Shown here piece by piece: positions 14,771-16,694 of a DNA stretch of 16,694 nucleotides; position 1 is the first letter of the stretch; every line of letters begins with the position of its first letter. Made by a program: the position numbers and the translations under genes. This DNA is from Fimenecus sp045593645. Lineage in GTDB: Bacteria > Bacillota > Clostridia > Oscillospirales > Acutalibacteraceae. The stretch covers positions 1 to 16,694 of the forward strand of contig JAZNWZ010000030.1 in NCBI GenBank assembly GCA_045593645.1, written 5' to 3'. The notes under the pieces are model-generated. The model was given only the letters and a program-made list of their open reading frames with translations. It ran no database searches and was not told the DNA's origin.

Positions 14771-16063
14771 TCATTTAAATTTATAGAGTTTTGCACCGTG
14801 AGTATTTACACTGCAAGTGAATTTGTCAGTTACAGTTTCAACATCTGCTTTTGCCCATAAATCACGAAGTGTGTACTCACCTTTTAAGTTAAGATTTGCT
14901 AAATCAACTGTAATATCTGCATCTTCACTTGACACATTAAACACTGCTACAAGTGGCTTGTTATCAGCAGAAACAGCAGTCCAGATAATTGTATTTTCAT
15001 CACGATAAGCCTGCTTGCCATCGTGTGAGTTTTGGTTTACATCGAGAACTTCAGCATTTGTCATAAGAGAGAGAGTCCACTCGTCATTATTTCTCATTTC
15101 GCCACCAAACATAAGTGGTGAACGGAAAATTGACCAAAGTGTCATAAGTGTAATTTGCTCGTCCTTTGTAAACTGGGTATATCTGTTTTGTGGACCATGA
15201 CAAGTACCATTTATTGAAATGTTACCAAGTGGAAGCATATCACAGTCAGGCCAACAACCTTCTTTTACGTAAGGAGCCCATTTTTCGCACTTTGTAAACA
15301 TCTCATAGAGTTTGTCCCACCAGTCCCAAAAATCGCCTGTAAGACGCCACATATTAGCGTATTCGCATAAATGGTCAGCTACTGATAACTCTGCAGGACC
15401 AGGTGAAAGGCTTAAAACAATATCACGACCTGTTTTGTCGATTGCTTTTCTAATCATTTCAACTTCTTCGCGAGCTGAATATGGGTTGTCCCATTTTCTA
15501 AACTCTGTAACGCAGATATCATCTACTTTAACAAAGTCAATGCCCCATTTTGCGTACATATCAAAAATACTGTCATAGTAAGCCTGTGCACCATCACAAG
15601 TGTACATACCATACATATCAGTATTCCAAGGACAAACAGAGAAATGGTGAACAACCTGACGAGCAGTTTTATCTGTACCCAAAATAGGTGCGTTTTGATG
15701 AACTGCCTGACGAGGAATACCACGCATGATATGTATACCAAACTTAAGTCCCATAGCGTGAATTTTATCAGCTATAGGCTTAAAGCCTTGTCCGTTTGCA
15801 GATGATGGAAAACGATTTTCAGCAGGGATAAGACGAGAATACTCATCCATACAAAGTTCTGTGAAATTATTGTAATCGTTATTTTTTGCTTTTGGCTCAT
15901 ACCATTGGATATCACAAACTACATATTGCCAACCGTATTCCTTAAGGTATTTTGCCATATATTCAGCATTACCTAAAAGTTGTTCCTCATTAACTGCAGC
16001 ACCATAACAATCCCAGCTATTCCAACCCATAGGTGGAGTTTTTGCACATCCATTTTTATCCAT
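14771..16063 (-). CDS. GH27-family alpha-galactosidase-like glycoside hydrolase
   Basis: A 430-aa glycoside hydrolase of clan GH-D, most like GH27, which releases terminal alpha-galactose (some members act on beta-L-arabinopyranose or alpha-N-acetylgalactosamine). It opens with the hallmark TPPMGWNSWDCYG (9-21). The (beta/alpha)8 barrel shows CDIQW (50-54), GIHIMRGIPRQA, the nucleophile D181 in FVKVDD and the acid/base D244 in RLTGDFWDWW. A C-terminal beta-sandwich (about 350-430) completes it. There is no signal peptide, so it is probably cytosolic and acts on imported oligosaccharides. AAGGGG is 6 nt from the ATG. It lies 16 nt before addB and 10 nt after a small membrane protein gene, an unusual place for a sugar enzyme; no transporter or sugar regulator is near. 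Confidence 0.88.
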   Translation of the reverse strand: MDKNGCAKTPPMGWNSWDCYGAAVNEEQLLGNAEYMAKYLKEYGWQYVVCDIQWYEPKAKNNDYNNFTELCMDEYSRLIPAENRFPSSANGQGFKPIADKIHAMGLKFGIHIMRGIPRQAVHQNAPILGTDKTARQVVHHFSVCPWNTDMYGMYTCDGAQAYYDSIFDMYAKWGIDFVKVDDICVTEFRKWDNPYSAREEVEMIRKAIDKTGRDIVLSLSPGPAELSVADHLCEYANMWRLTGDFWDWWDKLYEMFTKCEKWAPYVKEGCWPDCDMLPLGNISINGTCHGPQNRYTQFTKDEQITLMTLWSIFRSPLMFGGEMRNNDEWTLSLMTNAEVLDVNQNSHDGKQAYRDENTIIWTAVSADNKPLVAVFNVSSEDADITVDLANLNLKGEYTLRDLWAKADVETVTDKFTCSVNTHGAKLYKFK

Positions 16064-16073
16064 AACAATCCCC

Positions 16074-16409
16074 TTAATCTACGATAACGCTCTTTTTCTT
16101 ACCTTTTTTATTTCGTGGATATTCACGAACTCTAATAATATATTCACAATTTACGATATCAGTTTCACCATTACGCTCAATTTCAATCCAACCATCTTTA
16201 CAACTGAGAATTGTGCCAGTAATTTGTGAGTTTGAAATGCAAGTGTAAATAATGCACTCTTTACCGATATACTTTTCAATAAGCTCTGTCATATTTGTCT
16301 TTCCCCTTTTTTTACGAAGATGCTTGCGAACAACTGCCATTCTATTATCTCTAAGCATTGTTAGAAAAATAATTAGCAAAGCGATATAAATAATAAATGT
16401 TGAATTCAC
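16074..16409 (-). CDS. Small membrane-anchored protein with DUF6897/Sm-like domain
   Basis: An 111-aa protein in two parts. Residues 2-19 (NSTFIIYIALLIIFLTML) form one membrane segment, followed by a basic linker (RKHLRKKRGK). The rest, from about residue 39 (MTELIEKYIGKECIIYT), is a small beta-rich domain with GTILSCKDGWIEIE and a basic tail REYPRNKKGKKK. This part resembles short DUF6897-type, Sm-like proteins of clostridia; that match is from memory. I chose GTG at 16409: GGAGGTG (16415-16421) is 5 nt upstream, while the ATG at 16439 lies in the promoter -10 box. An internal ATG at 16295 with AAGGGG 11 nt upstream could yield a soluble form. It is the first gene of the unit leading to GH27 and addBA. 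Function unknown. Confidence 0.75.
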   Translation of the reverse strand: MNSTFIIYIALLIIFLTMLRDNRMAVVRKHLRKKRGKTNMTELIEKYIGKECIIYTCISNSQITGTILSCKDGWIEIERNGETDIVNCEYIIRVREYPRNKKGKKKSVIVD

Positions 16410-16437
16410 AAAATCACCTCCAAAATATAATAAAGTC

Positions 16438-16466
16438 ATTATACCATTTCTTCATAATTTTGTAAA
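16438..16466 (-). promoter_or_regulatory. Promoter of the small membrane protein-GH27-addBA unit
   Basis: On the minus strand TTTACA (16461-16466), 17-bp spacer, TATAAT (16438-16443) with TGG directly before it (extended -10). Start expected near 16431, giving a leader of about 22 nt before the GTG. It is the only good promoter I see ahead of GH27 and addBA. Confidence 0.85.
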
Positions 16467-16543
16467 CAAAACGGTGTGTAAAAAAACGGACTCAATAACG
16501 AAATTTTGCAAATATTTTTATATAGAATTTTGCAAAAAAGTCC

Positions 16544-16572
16544 TTGACAACATATTATATTTATGATAATAT
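16544..16572 (+). promoter_or_regulatory. Promoter of tRNA-Ser
   Basis: On the plus strand consensus TTGACA (16544-16549), 17-bp spacer, TAATAT (16567-16572) preceded by TGA (extended -10). Transcription should start near 16579, about 9 nt before the mature tRNA. It is divergent from the promoter at 16438-16466. Confidence 0.82.
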
Positions 16573-16587
16573 ATACAAGCCCAATAC

Positions 16588-16676
16588 GGAGAGATACCGA
16601 AGTGGTTATAACGGAACGGTCTTGAAAACCGTCGTACGGCAACGTACCGTGGGTTCGAATCCCACTCTCTCCGCCA
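16588..16676 (+). tRNA. tRNA-Ser (UGA anticodon)
   Basis: An 89-nt class II tRNA. The acceptor stem GGAGAGA/TCTCTCC (16588-16594 with 16666-16672) is perfect, with discriminator G and an encoded CCA (16674-16676). The anticodon stem ACGGT/ACCGT holds loop CTTGAAA, anticodon TGA at 16623-16625, reading UCA and other UCN codons. The long variable arm GTACG-GCAA-CGTAC is the serine hallmark. The T arm is GTGGG-TTCGAAT-CCCAC. It is the only plus-strand gene seen; further tRNA genes could follow beyond the edge. Confidence 0.98.
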
Positions 16677-16694
16677 CTGCGGGTTGTATGCAAA

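Noticed and set aside
16439..16693. Minus-strand open frame containing GESGIRTHGTLPYDGFQDR.
   Set aside because: It is the antisense of the tRNA-Ser gene, a well-known false protein seen in many databases; it has no ribosome site and covers both promoters.
1..16694. Defence island, CRISPR array, prophage or transposon.
   Set aside because: No array-like repeats, integrase, transposase, phage structural genes or restriction genes are seen. The gene content is mostly core; AddAB is a repair enzyme here and not evidence of a new system.

Overview
The window looks like a low-GC Gram-positive genome, most likely a gut-type clostridium of the Ruminococcaceae/Oscillospiraceae kind. Supporting signs are strong AGGAGG ribosome sites, sigma-A promoters (TTGACA...TATAAT), the gene order dgt-dnaG-rpoD, an AddAB recombination nuclease, and GC-rich palindromic intergenic repeats of a style common in that group. 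This placement is inference; no 16S gene lies in the window. TAA, TAG and TGA all end genes here, so the standard bacterial code applies.

Layout: almost everything is read from the minus strand, so biological order runs from high to low coordinates. At the right edge a plus-strand tRNA-Ser(UGA) gene with its own promoter diverges from a minus-strand transcription unit. That unit encodes a small membrane-anchored protein with a DUF6897-like domain, a GH27 alpha-galactosidase-like enzyme, addB and addA, with gaps of 16 nt or less or overlaps. addB carries an in-frame TAA at codon 271 and is annotated as broken. Next come rpmE (L31) with its own promoter and a clear terminator, then yigZ, dgt, dnaG and rpoD, ending at a strong hairpin terminator. 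After this lies a metal-resistance operon, an ArsR/SmtB-type repressor plus a zinc-type CDF efflux pump, driven by a promoter with two matching 18-bp operators. A lipoprotein of unknown function follows with its own promoter and terminator. At the left edge a very strong minus-strand promoter with an A-tract upstream element and a boxA-like leader points out of the window, most probably into an rRNA operon.

How the genes work together: dgt, dnaG and rpoD form a conserved macromolecular-synthesis cluster (dNTP control, primase, housekeeping sigma factor). AddA and AddB would form the RecBCD-like nuclease that processes double-strand breaks, but this copy of AddB is interrupted. ArsR and the CDF pump form a self-contained sense-and-export module. 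I found no CRISPR array, transposase, phage gene, toxin-antitoxin pair or recognisable defence system. The most notable items are the addB nonsense codon, the twin ArsR operators and the palindromic repeat family, some copies of which appear to serve as terminators.
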